A stretch of 64,000 nucleotides of DNA, taken from the NCBI RefSeq assembly GCF_000004075.3, contig NC_026659.2:1612001-1676000 (forward strand), read 5' to 3'. Position numbers and translations under genes: made by a program. Under the pieces are notes generated by a model, which worked only from the letters and a program-made list of their open reading frames with translations, ran no database searches and was not told the DNA's origin. The first letter of the stretch is position 1; every line of letters starts with the position of its first letter. Below, one piece after another: positions 1 to 12,127 of this stretch. Origin of the DNA: Cucumis sativus. Lineage: Eukaryota > Streptophyta > Magnoliopsida > Cucurbitales > Cucurbitaceae.

Positions 1-456
1 TGAAATTTCCATATTTTTTGTGTCACCAGCCTTCTGAATTGATGATATTCTGATTGCCATTCATTGAGTTTGCAAACAGTTTGCTGTCAACAGACAAGTT
101 AATTTATACTGACCAGCCAGGGGAGACAGCAACTAGTCCATTTTTAAACAAAAATAACCTAACTTAGAAGAACTCCTGTTCTCTTACAGAAATTGAATTT
201 TGTGATAGCTTCTGATTGAGGATTGTACAAGGTCTAGGATATAAGGACCTGACATTCAGAAAGTTCTGTATCAATTGACCCTAGTCTGCATAGATAAATG
301 AATGTTGATTGTTGAAGTTAATCTGCTCGATCTATATTTAACTGTATTTTATTTAAATATTTAATAGACATATAGGCAATAAAACGCATCATGCATCTGA
401 CTTTCTTTTTTGTTAGGAAATTTTAGGACTAATTTTTCTAATGTCTATTTTTGCAG

Positions 457-3400
457 GATTCACAAGATCCAAATCCTTTAATTCGTGCTTTGGCTGTGAG
501 GACAATGGGATGCATTCGTGTGGATAAAATTACAGAATACTTGTGCGATCCTCTTCAGAGATGCCTTAAGGTTGTTTACTTTTGGCTCATTTTCATACTT
601 TTTGCTATTTAAATTCAGTATTTGTTTCTGATTCCTAATTTAGGCTTTGCTTGATTTCTTCTCTCTCTCTCTCTCTCAAGGTTCTGAGTTATGATTCCAG
701 TATCTAATCTTTTGGTTTTTTTCAACGTTTTGACAGGACGATGACCCTTATGTTCGCAAAACAGCTGCCATCTGTGTTGCCAAACTTTTTGATATAAATG
801 CCGAGTTAGTTGAGGACAGAGGTTTTTTGGAGTCTCTCAAAGATTTGATATCAGACAACACTCCAATGGTTGTTGCAAATGCTGTGGCTGCTCTTGCTGA
901 GATACAGGAGAATAGTAGCAGACCCATCTTTGAGATCACAAGTCACACGCTGTCAAAACTTCTCACAGCTCTGAACGAGTGTACCGAGTAAGTGCTGCTT
1001 TGCTTTGTTCAAAGTGTTAAGACTTTATTAATACTCTATGTGAAGGCCGTTATATAAGAAGACAATTGTTCGTGGTTAATTTTCATTTACCATCTCTTTG
1101 TTACTGCAGATTCTGACCCAATAGGATATAAGAAAATTTATCTCTTCTAAAAAATTTCACTAAATTACGCAATTGAATGTAATCTACACGACTATGTGCT
1201 AGATACATCACATAGTCTCTGGATTTATGTGATACATTTAGTCGGTTGTGTTGGGGAGTAATGTTATTATCATTCTGGCTTTTGCATTTTTTCAGCGAGG
1301 ACATACCTTGATGCTTCTTAATGTTTGTTTTTTGTGTTTTTTTTTAAGAAACTAAGCTTTCATCGATTAAAATGAAAGAATATACAGGGGCATAACAAAC
1401 AAACCCAACAAAAGAAATTCCGAAACAACAAACCTACAAGAAGGCACTTCAATCCACCTAAATCAAACCTAGATCATTTTTATAAAAAGTCCTAGTGATC
1501 GACGTCCACAAGGAGACATTAAACCCCACAACCTCCCAAACTTTGTCACACGGACCAGCCCACCTCTTTAGAAAATCTATTGTTTCTCTTGCCCTACAAA
1601 ATAGCAATAAAACTAAGATGCTGCAAAACTTCGCTTTTCTTGAATAGTTAAACTCAAGAGTACCTCCACAATCATAATGTAACTGTCCCAATTCTACACA
1701 AAACTTAAACTGAATGACAATTCTTAATGCTATCATCATGGAGGTAGAATGATAATGGTGTCTATATTTTTTGTGGGGAAGATATTCCTTGGTTGTTCAT
1801 TTCTGCTGTATTTTTTGACATCTTTTTTTTTTTCTCCCTGAAAATAATTACTGTAACCTGACTTTTTTCTCCAGGTGGGGTCAAGTTTTTATACTGGACG
1901 CACTTTCTAGATACAAAGCAGAGGATGCTCGTGAAGCAGAGAATATTATGGAGAGAGTTACTCCACGGCTACAACATGCTAATTGTGCTGTTGTTCTGTC
2001 AGCTGTGAAGGTTAATACGTTTCTCCACCATATAGACGCCGGTGGTTTTGAGAAAGTCTAAGTTATTTCACCTAAATAATATTTTTTTAATCTCTTTTTC
2101 TATTTTCTGCTTTGATAGATGATTCTTCAACAAATGGAACTGATCACTAGCACTGATGTAGTTCGAAATCTTTGCAAAAAGATGGCTCCTCCTCTCGTTA
2201 CCTTGCTTTCAGCAGAACCCGAGATACAATATGTTGCATTGCGAAATATTAACCTTATAGTACAAAAACGCCCTACCATTCTCGCACATGAAATTAAGGT
2301 TGGTGATGTAAAATTAACAGGAAGATTAGTGTTGCCAGTTTTCTAGAAGCTTAAAACTACTTCCCCTTTTATCTCTTTTGTTTTCTCTCCATTGTGTAGG
2401 TTTTCTTCTGTAAGTACAACGATCCAATTTATGTAAAGATGGAAAAATTAGAGATCATGATTAAGCTTGCATCTGACAGGAACATAGACCAGGTACACAT
2501 TCTTCATTGGCATTATCTATTTCTCAATGTGTATTAAAGTTTATAGAACATACATTGACACCCTTTTGATTATAATGTTTTCAGGTTCTGTTGGAATTCA
2601 AGGAGTATGCCACTGAAGTAGATGTAGATTTTGTAAGAAAAGCTGTCCGTGCAATTGGTAGGTGTGCAATCAAGCTAGAGAGGGCTGCTGAGCGATGCAT
2701 AAGTGTGTTGCTCGAGCTGATCAAAATTAAAGTGAACTACGTGGTTCAAGAGGCTATTATAGTCATCAAGGATATTTTTAGAAGATATCCTAACACGTAA
2801 GAGTTTTTTTTCCATTCCTTCAACTATGCATTCACTGATGGAATGATTGTTTCATCATTCTGAATTTATGTGAATCTTTATTCTGTTTACAGTTACGAGT
2901 CCATCATTGCAACACTTTGTGAAAGCTTAGACACGTTGGATGAGCCAGAAGCCAAGGTAATTATGGTGCAATTATATTTCAATAAAGCAAGTGGTTCAAT
3001 TTCTTGAAGTCATACTTTTATCTTATGTTTACCTCTGTCTCAAGGCGTCAATGATCTGGATTATTGGAGAATATGCGGAGAGGATTGACAATGCTGATGA
3101 ACTTCTTGAAAGCTTCTTGGAGAATTTCCCCGAGGAACCTGCACAAGTCCAGCTTCAATTGCTGACTGCAACTGTCAAACTTTTCCTTAAGAAGCCAACT
3201 GAGGGACCGCAGCAGATGATTCAGGTCATTTCTTTACCAGCATAATTTTCAATTTCCAAATGTGAAGCACAGGTTATTCCATTTTGTTACAACCTCAAAT
3301 GAGTTTAGTTTCCATGTGTCTAGGAGTTCTTGCCTCCAGCAATTATGCATGTGCTTTTGCAATCACTTGGAAGAATCTGTTTGTAATCAATTGTTTTGCT

Positions 3401-6400
3401 TCACAGGAATTTCAGTATCCGATGGCTTGATATCTCTGTATTTATTAATTACTTCATTGTCAGTCTGTGAGCACAATGACCAGTATCAATTTTCTCTAAT
3501 AAAATTAAAATATGGTAGAACTTTGAAATTGTCTGGTGCGCTGTATTTGTCCCTAGATATCAACCCAATAAACCTTACTTCATATCTGTTTACAGGCTGT
3601 TCTGAACAATGCTACTGTGGAGACTGACAATCCTGATTTGCGGGATCGTGCTTATATCTACTGGCGACTCCTATCAACAGATCCAGAGGTTTGCACTATG
3701 CCCATCATTTATTTTCAGCTTCGCTGTCATTTTAACATCAAAAGTATGGCCATTTATTTAGCATAATCTAAAGACTTTTGGGGCCGAACTATGGGTTTAG
3801 TTTTTAAAGATCCATCCTCAAGTATATGTGAATGGAAGAAAACAAGTAATATGTAATGATTAATAGGATCAATACTGCCAACCTATCTCACGCTTCAATA
3901 CTTGATAGCTGGTTACATGAATCTCAGTTTTCCAGTATTCTCTATTTTGCAGGCAGCTAAGGATGTGGTTCTTGCTGAGAAGCCTGTAATTGGCGATGAT
4001 TCAAATCTGCTTGATTCATCACTCCTAGATGAGCTTCTTTCCAATATTGCCACATTATCCTCTGTATATCACAAGCCCCCTGAAGCATTTGTGACCCGTG
4101 CAAAGACTGCTCAGAAAACAGATGAAGAAGATTATCCTGAAGGAAGTGATGCAGGGTATTCAGAATCTCCTTCCCAGGCTGGTGGTGCATCGCCTCCAAC
4201 TACTTCAGATGCACCTTATTCAGTACAAAAGAGAACAGCCCCTGGCTCAGTTTCCCCTCCACCTCCAGCTTCAGTTCCGGATTTACTTGGAGACTTGATT
4301 GGATTGGATAACAGTGTTACTGCCCCCGTTGATCAGCCTGCTGCTCTTGCTGGGTAAGTTTGAACTGATACTTTCTTATCTGCTGGGTATAGATCAAATC
4401 GAGGCTAGTTGGGATTTACTTCTCGGTCTAGGACTCTTAAGCAGTGCCTGAAATAATAATACTGCAAGTGAATAAGTATTGTAGACAGTCAAGTAAGGTT
4501 TCTGATTACAGCAATGATCATTTTCATTTTTAAAATAACAATGAAAGACAGAAAAGAAGTGTATGAGTATGTATAACAAATGTAAAAATGTGTTAGTGAC
4601 TTTTGTAACTGGCACTTAATGTGTATTTTGGCCTGCAGCCCTCCCTTGCCTATCCTGCTACCAGCATCTGCTGCCCAAGGCTTACAAATTAGTGCACAGC
4701 TCACCCGAGTGGACGATCAAGTATTTTACAGTTTATTGTTTGAGAACAATACGCAGATTACATTGGATGGGTTCATGATTCAGTTTAACAAGAATAGCTT
4801 TGGCCTTGCAGCTGCAGGACCCTTACAGGTAGATTTGCTTATTCAGTGTGGAGTTGTTTATTGTCGGCGTATGGAATTAACTTTTTCTCTTACTATCTAG
4901 GTTCAACCGTTGCAACCTGGGTCAGCTATAAATACTCTCCTGCCTATGGTGGCGTTCCAAAATATGTCACAAGGTCCCCCAAGTTCACTTTTGCAGGTAG
5001 CCGTGAAGAACAATCAACAACAAGTGTGGTACTTCAATGATAAAATCCCAATGCACATTTTCTTCACTGATGATGGGAGGATGGAACGTGCAAACTTTCT
5101 TGAGGTAAACTCGGTAGTCAGTAGTTGCAATTTCCTTTCTTTCTTTTTTCTAATCTTTTGTTGAAGGCCTTAATGAACATTTTCAGCTACTTCCTTTTTT
5201 CTCCTCCCCTGTATTGATTATCATAAATAGCATGTTGATTTCTTGCTTTGCTTACTCCTCGAGGCCATCGATGAACATAGAACACACACCTGGAAGGGGC
5301 AACCATTACTCTGGATAGAGTAATGGTGTTACTTATACAATTGTGGGGTGTCTGAATTTTCATTTTCTCCCTCTTTACAGATTTTAAAGTATGCCAGCAG
5401 ATGGTACACGATTTAGATAACTTCCAGACTTAAAGTACTTAGAGTAAATAAAGAGCAAACTAACAGGAGGGATAAATTAAATCAATAAGCGTACAGGAAA
5501 AAGAATAGGGAACTTAGGTGACGCTGATAGTAGTATTACACTAATCGAAGTCTATATCTGATAAATGCGAATATAAATCTCTAAGTGTCTATTAGTTATA
5601 GAAACTGACAGACATCTATCAGTTTCTAGGTTATAGTACCTAGACTGTTCCTTTTGCAATTACTTTACTTTCCTCTTCCACTTACACTGGACATCTCTTG
5701 TGCGACCTCCTATAGGTTTTTTCCTGCTCGTATTAAAAAAAGAACGAAAGAAAAAGTGGAAGAGAGAAAGTCAACAGTACTTTTCTTCATAGAAACCTCC
5801 ATTCGTATTTAATTATTCAATATTTTTCCCTCACCTGTATAAACTTCTCCACCATTGTCATGTTGACAGCTACCAATTTCCTCTACCAAGTGTCCAAGAT
5901 ACCATGAACGGGGTCCCTTTGAAATTTTATAAATGAAGGACCCCAAAATACCCAGTACTGATTGTATTTCCTTTTTCTCTCAACTTCTCCTCGGTATACT
6001 TTTTCCTCCTATCATATCACACAACAGAACTCTATTTTGAGATCGAGTAACTAATGAACCCACTTTTGAGAGATGTGTTCCTTACATATTTTCGTATTTG
6101 CTCTGCTACATTCAACGTGATTAGGGCCCTGCCATAGTTAGTAAAGTGGACAATTGATGAAATTATGCTCTGGTGATGGAGTTGGGGTAAACAGTTGTTT
6201 GAGACTCGTTAATACATAGTTCTAGATTACTTTTTTTTTTCCGTCTAATTAGACAGATCATCCATTAACTATTTAGTCTTAATCAATTTTAATCCCTCCA
6301 TTGTAGACGTGGAGGTCCCTCCCAGATTCAAACGAAGTTTCCAAAGAATTCCCTGCCATTGTTCTAACCAATGTTGAAGCTTTTCTGGAACGGCTGGCTG

Positions 6401-6606
6401 CTACAAACATGTTCTTCATTGCCAAAAGGAAGCATGCAAACCAGGACGTTTTCTACTTCTCAACTAAAATACCTAGAGGAATCCCATTCTTGATTGAACT
6501 GACTACAGTTATCGGAAGCCCCGGACTGAAATGCGCCATCAAAACCCCAAACATTGACATGGCACCCCTCTTTTTTGAAGCCTTGGAGACTCTTCTCAAG
6601 GATTGA
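457..6606 (+). CDS. Beta-adaptin large subunit of AP-1/AP-2 clathrin adaptor (5'-partial)
   Basis: Large beta subunit of the heterotetrameric clathrin adaptor that sorts membrane cargo at the trans-Golgi network and plasma membrane. Thirteen exons fit GT-AG splicing and one frame: 457-570, 737-987, 1875-2010, 2119-2298, 2400-2492, 2585-2796, 2893-2956, 3045-3224, 3596-3688, 3953-4353, 4639-4828, 4901-5104 and 6307-6606 (stop TGA). They encode 805 residues. The family is about 890 long, so roughly 95 N-terminal residues lie to the left; the visible part starts at [18 protein letters not shown]. The order is an alpha-helical HEAT/Armadillo trunk, then a Ser/Pro-rich hinge in exon 10 with acidic dileucine runs ([21 protein letters not shown]) that resemble clathrin-box motifs, then the ear (exons 11-13) with the platform segment ending in [11 protein letters not shown]. 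Plant beta subunits are thought to serve both AP-1 and AP-2. The frame is intact throughout, so the gene appears functional. The last intron is about 1.2 kb. Confidence 0.95.
1337..1745 (-). mobile_element. 3'-end relic of a LINE (L1-type) retrotransposon in an adaptin intron
   Basis: It lies inside the 988-1874 intron in antisense orientation. A T tract at 1337-1345 marks the poly(A) tail of a minus-strand insertion. Next to it is the minus-strand motif GTATATTCTTTCATT, followed by GATGAAAGC. A 93-codon minus-strand frame (1739-1458) ends in a segment like [21 protein letters not shown], which resembles the C-terminal end of plant L1-type reverse-transcriptase polyproteins. The element is heavily 5'-truncated and has no reverse-transcriptase catalytic region, so it is dead. 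The family assignment rests on recollection of that C-terminal signature. The 5' boundary is approximate. Confidence 0.6.
5302..5327. repeat. Perfect 11-bp inverted repeat in the last adaptin intron
   Basis: ACCATTACTCT, then a 4-nt loop GGAT, then AGAGTAATGGT. The arms are perfectly complementary and would form a short stem in the pre-mRNA. It sits in the 5105-6306 intron, which shows no other coding content. It may be the centre of a decayed foldback element or chance. Confidence 0.6.
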
Positions 6607-8930
6607 TTTAAAACTATGCTTTTCTTCTTTTTCTACACTGAGTATTTGTAAATCCATGCTGGGTATTTCTGCCTGGCCTTTTTGTATCCTTTTCCCCCCC
6701 TCTTGAACTTAGATTGAATTCTAGCTTTTGCCTAGACTTTTGATTCAAGAGTTTGTTTTTACAAGAAAGTGTAATTTTATGAGTTTGTTGTTGCAAATAT
6801 TTGAAGTTGGAAAAATAGTTTAGACAAAATGTAGTCCTAATTGAAGATAGATGTTATTTTGTGAGCAATGAAATTTGTTGTGGTACCAAAAAGCCATTTG
6901 CTTACATTTTTGTTCTCAGTTCTTTGTTTTCTTTTACTTTGCACTCATCATTTGTAAGGATAGCCATTTTATCATCTCTTCTGCAAGTCTTTATTAAGAG
7001 CATTTGATAAAATATTATCTCGTTTATAGTTTAAGCTCATTGATAATTGATATGTACTAATAGAAAGACTTTCTATTCACGTTATTCTTTTAAGTTATTA
7101 TTATCTTTTAATTTTATGTATAATGTTTTAAAAAGTTTCAATTTTACTCTTCTCTCTATTATTAAGTCTAAGTTAGAAGATAAATTTAATATGTATGCTT
7201 TGTTAATACTTGAGACATAACTTGAAACGAAAGCTAAGAGAAGTATTGGTATTTTGGAAACGGTCAACATTTAAGATCTAGTTGGTTTTTGAAAATTTAG
7301 TATGTTTTCCTCGATTTCTCATTCTTTAATAAAGAATCTAATTTTTAGTTAAATTTCAAACACAAAAGAATTTTTATAAAATTGATCTCTACTTTAGTTT
7401 TCAAAACTTGGCCCGATTTTTAAAACATTTGTAAAAACTAAAAAGTAGATGGTGTAAGTTTAATTTTTTAAAACTAAAAAAAAATCCCAAGAGTGAGTTT
7501 ATGATAACCGATTTGTTTTTAAAAATTAAAATTTTAAAAGCAAACATGTTTGTGGAAAAATTGAAAAAAAAAAGAAACTTTCAAAAAATAAATTTAGTTT
7601 AACAAAATGAGAATTCTGTTTTCAATAAACAAAATCTAAAAAAGAAAAAAAATGATTAGCCAAGCAAACCTAAATAGTTAATAATGTAACATTAATTCAT
7701 ATCTGCTTTCAACTTCAAACACCAAACCCATTTAATGATAATTGAAAATGAAAGAAATGATGAAGATCCAAAATTGCTAGATTTTGTATTATCATTAATT
7801 ATGCAGCATTGACCAATTAGAGTGTGGGGGAAGGAAACATAATCCAACACTTATAAACAACCTCCCAATGCCATCCATCCTTGGCCTCTTTATTTCTTTA
7901 TTTATATGTTTTGCACCACCAATCTTATTTTCTCTTTTATGAATCTTATTCCTACTTAACCATCTCTTACCTATTTGCTATTGCTATTGCATCTCTCATT
8001 ATGTACCTAATTAACTTCTATCATTCAACAACTAACTCTAAATTCCAACCAACTCATACCACCTCTCAACTAACCAAACACTTAAACTCCCGTGACACCC
8101 TCTAACTCCATTCCTAACAACAACAACTAATACCCTTACAATCCCTAATTGGACTAACTTCTACATTCAAAGCATCTCAAAAAATTATTCTCTAGAGTGA
8201 CCAACTAATCTATAATTCAAATTATATGGAAGTTAAGAAAATAATTTTCAACTAAACGAGACCATTATGAAATAATTATATAGAAAAATAAGTACACTAT
8301 TAAAAAACGACATATATATACTCGAATCTAATTACAATTATTGACTATTTTTAGTCCAACAAATATAATAATAATGGAGTTTAAATTTCTAATCTAATAA
8401 AACAAATAAATATCTTAACAACTCAATTATGCTTATATATATTTAGCAAATTATTTGTCAAATCTTTACTTTATCAGTATGATATGATTTACTTTTCACT
8501 AATTTATAATTATTTCAAACTAATTATCTATTTTTAAGATATGGAGGCAATAATACTTTATTGACTAAATTTCCTAAATAAAATTATGAAAATTTGAGAT
8601 GACTTAAATTTTGACTGTGAATAGTGAAATTAAAGATCCCTAAATTCACCCAATTAAACTGAACCAAACAAAATTGATGTGAAATTATATATTGGATAAT
8701 AATTACATTTAGATATTAATTTTGTTTGAAATATTGATCAAATCTTAAATTAAAGAAATGTATTGATAATAACTAAAATTGAAATTTTAAAGAATTAAAA
8801 ATGATGTTTTAAGAAACAAAATAATAAAAATAAATAATGGAATCAAATAAACCTAAACCAAACACGTTTTGTTAAAGATATGAACAAAATTGTATCAATT
8901 TATTCCATTTTGATATGTGAGCCGAATTTT
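6607..8930. other. Intergenic region between the adaptin and RING genes
   Basis: The first 200-300 bases are the presumed adaptin 3' UTR. The rest is AT-rich and I recognise no gene. About 7275-7670 is A/T-run-rich sequence with the internal flavour of degenerate cucurbit foldback elements (TTTTCAAAACTTGGC, ACTAAAAAGTAGAT), but the ends cannot be fixed. Confidence 0.5.
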
Positions 8931-9175
8931 CAGTCCTCCAGCGGCGGCCGTTAGAAGTTGAACTTTCACTCTCCGGCGGTGACCGTAACCTAGAGGACCA
9001 AAACTTTGATTTTCCATTCATCCAAACAGAAAACAAATCTCAAGGAAAACTGTTTGTTATTAATTTATCAAATTGTTTTTGTTTGTTTTACTTTTGATTC
9101 TTCTTCTCCTGACCTTTATACTCAGTGGAGAGTCGTACTCGCGCACGAAAACAAACCAAAACATTCTCTCTCTCT

Positions 9176-9215
<40 letters not shown>

Positions 9216-9369
9216 CTTTTTCTGAGCCTTCTCTGCTTCCCTGCCATAGCCTGAACCGAAAGAGGAACGTTCTGAAAAGGAGTCAACCGAGCTGTGACTT
9301 CTCTATTCTTCAATTTGAATTCAATTCTCAATCGCTTTTTTACGAATCGATTGAGTTCAGCGCGAACCG
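8931..9369 (+). promoter_or_regulatory. Promoter-proximal region and non-coding first exon of the RING-H2 gene
   Basis: Base composition shifts abruptly from AT-rich to mixed with GC-rich patches (GCGGCGGCC near 8942), as at a plant promoter. A good donor, AACCG|GTAAGG, follows 9369. No long reading frame runs through it, so it is best read as a non-coding 5' exon spliced across about 1 kb to the coding exon near 10,366 (acceptor ATCAG at 10361-10365) or 10,419. The transcription start is not defined; a weak TATA-like TTTATA lies at 9115-9120. Confidence 0.5.
9165..9213 (+). repeat. CT/GA microsatellite pair in the RING-gene leader
   Basis: A short (CT)n run (9165-9175) is followed immediately by a (GA)n run of about 18 units (9177-9213), giving an imperfect palindrome. 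It lies in the inferred 5' exon. GA/CT tracts are common in plant leaders and can bind GAGA-binding (BBR/BPC) factors; a role here is inferred. Confidence 0.8.
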
Positions 9370-10432
9370 GTAAGGTTCCAGTTCCTAGACTCTATATCTG
9401 TTCTTTTTTCAATTTGATTCTGGTGACTGTTGCTTGATCAGAAGCTAAAATCATGTATTCGTGAGTTTATTTGGCTGTTTGTATTGATTTTTTTGGAGCT
9501 GAGGTGGTTTTGGATTCTCCGGATTATTTTTCTGTCGGTTTTACTTTGATTATGTATTTGTTTGATTTACTTGTTTGCATCCGTTTGGAATTTTATCGGT
9601 ATTTAATTGAGAATACGATCTTTTCGGCTTCTTGTTACTTTGTTGTTGTCATGTTATCGCTTGAGTTCTTCTTTGCATTGACGCTGGTCTAGTTTGCTTT
9701 ATTGGATTCATTGTTGCTTCGGTATGATAAATGAATATATTGTTGTGATTTCATTTTAGAGTTCTTGAGATTCATAATGGATAATTGAAGATGATTCTGT
9801 CTGTACTCGGGGCTATATTTGTTCTTTAGAATTAATTTCTTCCTCTTTTAGTTTCATTCGGTCCTCTAATTACGATCAATTGGTTCAAATGATAGAAGGT
9901 TTCAAGATGTAATGCTCCTCTTTAGCTAGCTACGGGAGCTGAATTCTTTAGCGGAAAATGGCTTTTCCCCTCAGATTCATGCTTTATTGAACTACTTTTT
10001 TTGCTCTTTCCTTCATTTACGGTCTCGCAACATTCCCGTTTCCTTCGACAAAACTAATAAAATAAATATGAAGAACAAATATCATTTTTGTTTGCTCCTT
10101 GTTTAGGTTCTAGTTATAATTCTTAGTGAGATTTTCAACTCCAATGTTGAGTATAAACTAGGTCACTGTGTACTTCTTCCAATGATAATCTATGTTTATT
10201 TCATCATATTTGCCACTAGCTTTTGTTAATCTGTGATTCTCTGACCAAATTTTCAATTATCTCTTGTCATATACACTTGTAGACCTGTCATGTCATGTCT
10301 CCTAATGAAGTTTTTTATTTTTCATAAACTGCAGTCACATTGATTTATAATGTTTTCTGTATCAGGGTTGAGAGTGACATTGCGACTTCTACCAATGGTT
10401 TTCTGGTGTGTCTTGTAGATAAGAAAGCTGAA

Positions 10433-12127
10433 ATGGGAGGTTGCTGCTGCTGTTCTTCGAAAGGAACAGAATCAAATATTGCACCAGGCTACTATTATGT
10501 TAGTATTGATTTCTTCATTTTATGCTCCGGTGTACCCTTGTGAGATGATTAATGTAAGTTACATCAGTTGAAGCCCAAAACTGAAAATTGATTGCAACGT
10601 GAGACTCGAGAGTGAATTCTGAAAAGTAATTCTGTACATTTTTTGGTATAATTCAGCATCTCTATGTTTGCTGTAGTAGTCATCTGCCTTAGCATAAATC
10701 AACTTAGATTGGGTGTTATCATGGGAGATGCTTGTGAACTAAATTTGAATAGATCATGTAAGTTGCGAATTTCAATTTAAGTGATTCTAGCGAATACACT
10801 CGAAGGCTATAGTTTCTGTTATTTGATCTTGGAACTGGTTGAGATTTATGGTTTTGTTAGCCATCATGGTGGAAAAAAGTTTCTTTCCACTGTCAACTTC
10901 CTTGCTGAAATCTCAATTAATATGAATCTAAGTTTTGAACTTTTAATGCAGTACCCAAGAGCATCGGAGGAACATGTTCCTTTGTCACCACTTAGAACTC
11001 CCCGAGAATTTTCAACAGGGCTTTTAGTTGATACAAATCTAGATACATCAATCCCGGACACTTATAGATCACCTCCATTGCCTATGCCATATGATGTTGT
11101 TTTAACAAGTCCACTTACTCCACCTGTGGTTCAAGAAATTAGCTGCTATAAGAATGAAGCTGCAGCTCAGACAACAAATTCCAATACAATTCAAGAAACA
11201 GCATGCATAAATACTCGGGAAACATCAGCCAAATGTGAAGGCGTCGATGAATCAGATTGCAAGAAGCATACAGATTTTGAAGTGGACGCATTAAAGGAAT
11301 CTGAAAATGAACTTTCAAAGGGTGTAGAATCTGCTGTCCTACCCATTGAAGAAGAGGATGTTTGCCCCATCTGTTTGGAAGGTGAAGTTTTGTCAAAACT
11401 TTGTTTAGCTGCCTTATACCAACCCACCAAACCAATGAACTTTTATTAAACCTCTTATATGTCTATTGCCAATGTTTGACATTTTAGTTGTTTAAACTAA
11501 CAAGTTTCCGCATCAATGCTTTCTCGATAGCTGCACAGTACCATGCTCCGTTCCATTTTAATTGCTTGGATTTACAAGTCACCTACTTATCAGTTTCTGT
11601 TGTTTTGTGCAGAATATGATGGAGAGAACCCAAAACTTACCACAAAATGCGAACATCATTTTCATCTTGCATGCATTCTGGAATGGATGGAAAGAAGTGA
11701 TATCTGTCCTGTCTGCGATCAGGTGTGCGTTACTTTATGTTTTTTTAATTTATCACTTATGAAAAAACATTAGGCATTCCACCTTCTAAAACCTAACACT
11801 ACTTTTTTTCTATTATTTGACACACAATAATTTTAACATGTCTATTACGAATATTCCCCCTTAGAATTGATAACCCGCTTAAATCCTAATACAACTTTGC
11901 TTTATAGTTAGTTTAGCACCATTTCGAGAAAGAATCTAAATCTCGTAGTGCCCTAAGAGGACCTATTTGGACGTAGGGAATTAGAAGATAATTAGGGTAT
12001 ATGTACTCCAGTTTAGTATTTGTTTAGTTGTTAATTAATATCTTAGAATTGATTAGTTAATCATCTTATATCCTAATTATCTCCTCCTGAAATGCAGGAA
12101 ATGGTTTTTAGCTCTCCAATTGATTAG
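10433..12127 (+). CDS. RING-H2 E3 ubiquitin ligase, RHB1A/AIRP1-like
   Basis: Probable E3 ligase that passes ubiquitin from an E2 to target proteins. Four coding exons, 10433-10498, 10952-11381, 11613-11722 and 12098-12127 (stop TAG), give 211 residues. The N-terminus MGGCCCCSS has Gly2 for N-myristoylation followed by four cysteines suited to S-acylation, which predicts membrane anchoring. Residues about 22-165 are a low-complexity Ser/Thr/Pro-rich and acidic linker. The C-terminal RING-H2 is complete: C-x2-C-x14-C-x1-H-x2-H-x2-C-x10-C-x2-C (CPIC ... CEHHFHLAC ... CPVC), ending EMVFSSPID. Exon 3 ends inside the RING and the junction restores the reading frame. Sequence and N-terminal YYY segment are closest in memory to Arabidopsis RHB1A and its relatives; AIRP1 has the same ends but is shorter. 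Intact and probably functional. Confidence 0.93.

Noticed and set aside
1190-1217. 9-bp inverted repeat GACTATGTG/CACATAGTC in an adaptin intron
   Set aside because: Short arms with a 10-nt loop; no other sign of an element or structured RNA.
3262-3627. 121-codon open frame in the adaptin gene
   Set aside because: It spans an intron and the start of the exon at 3596 in a frame different from the adaptin protein.
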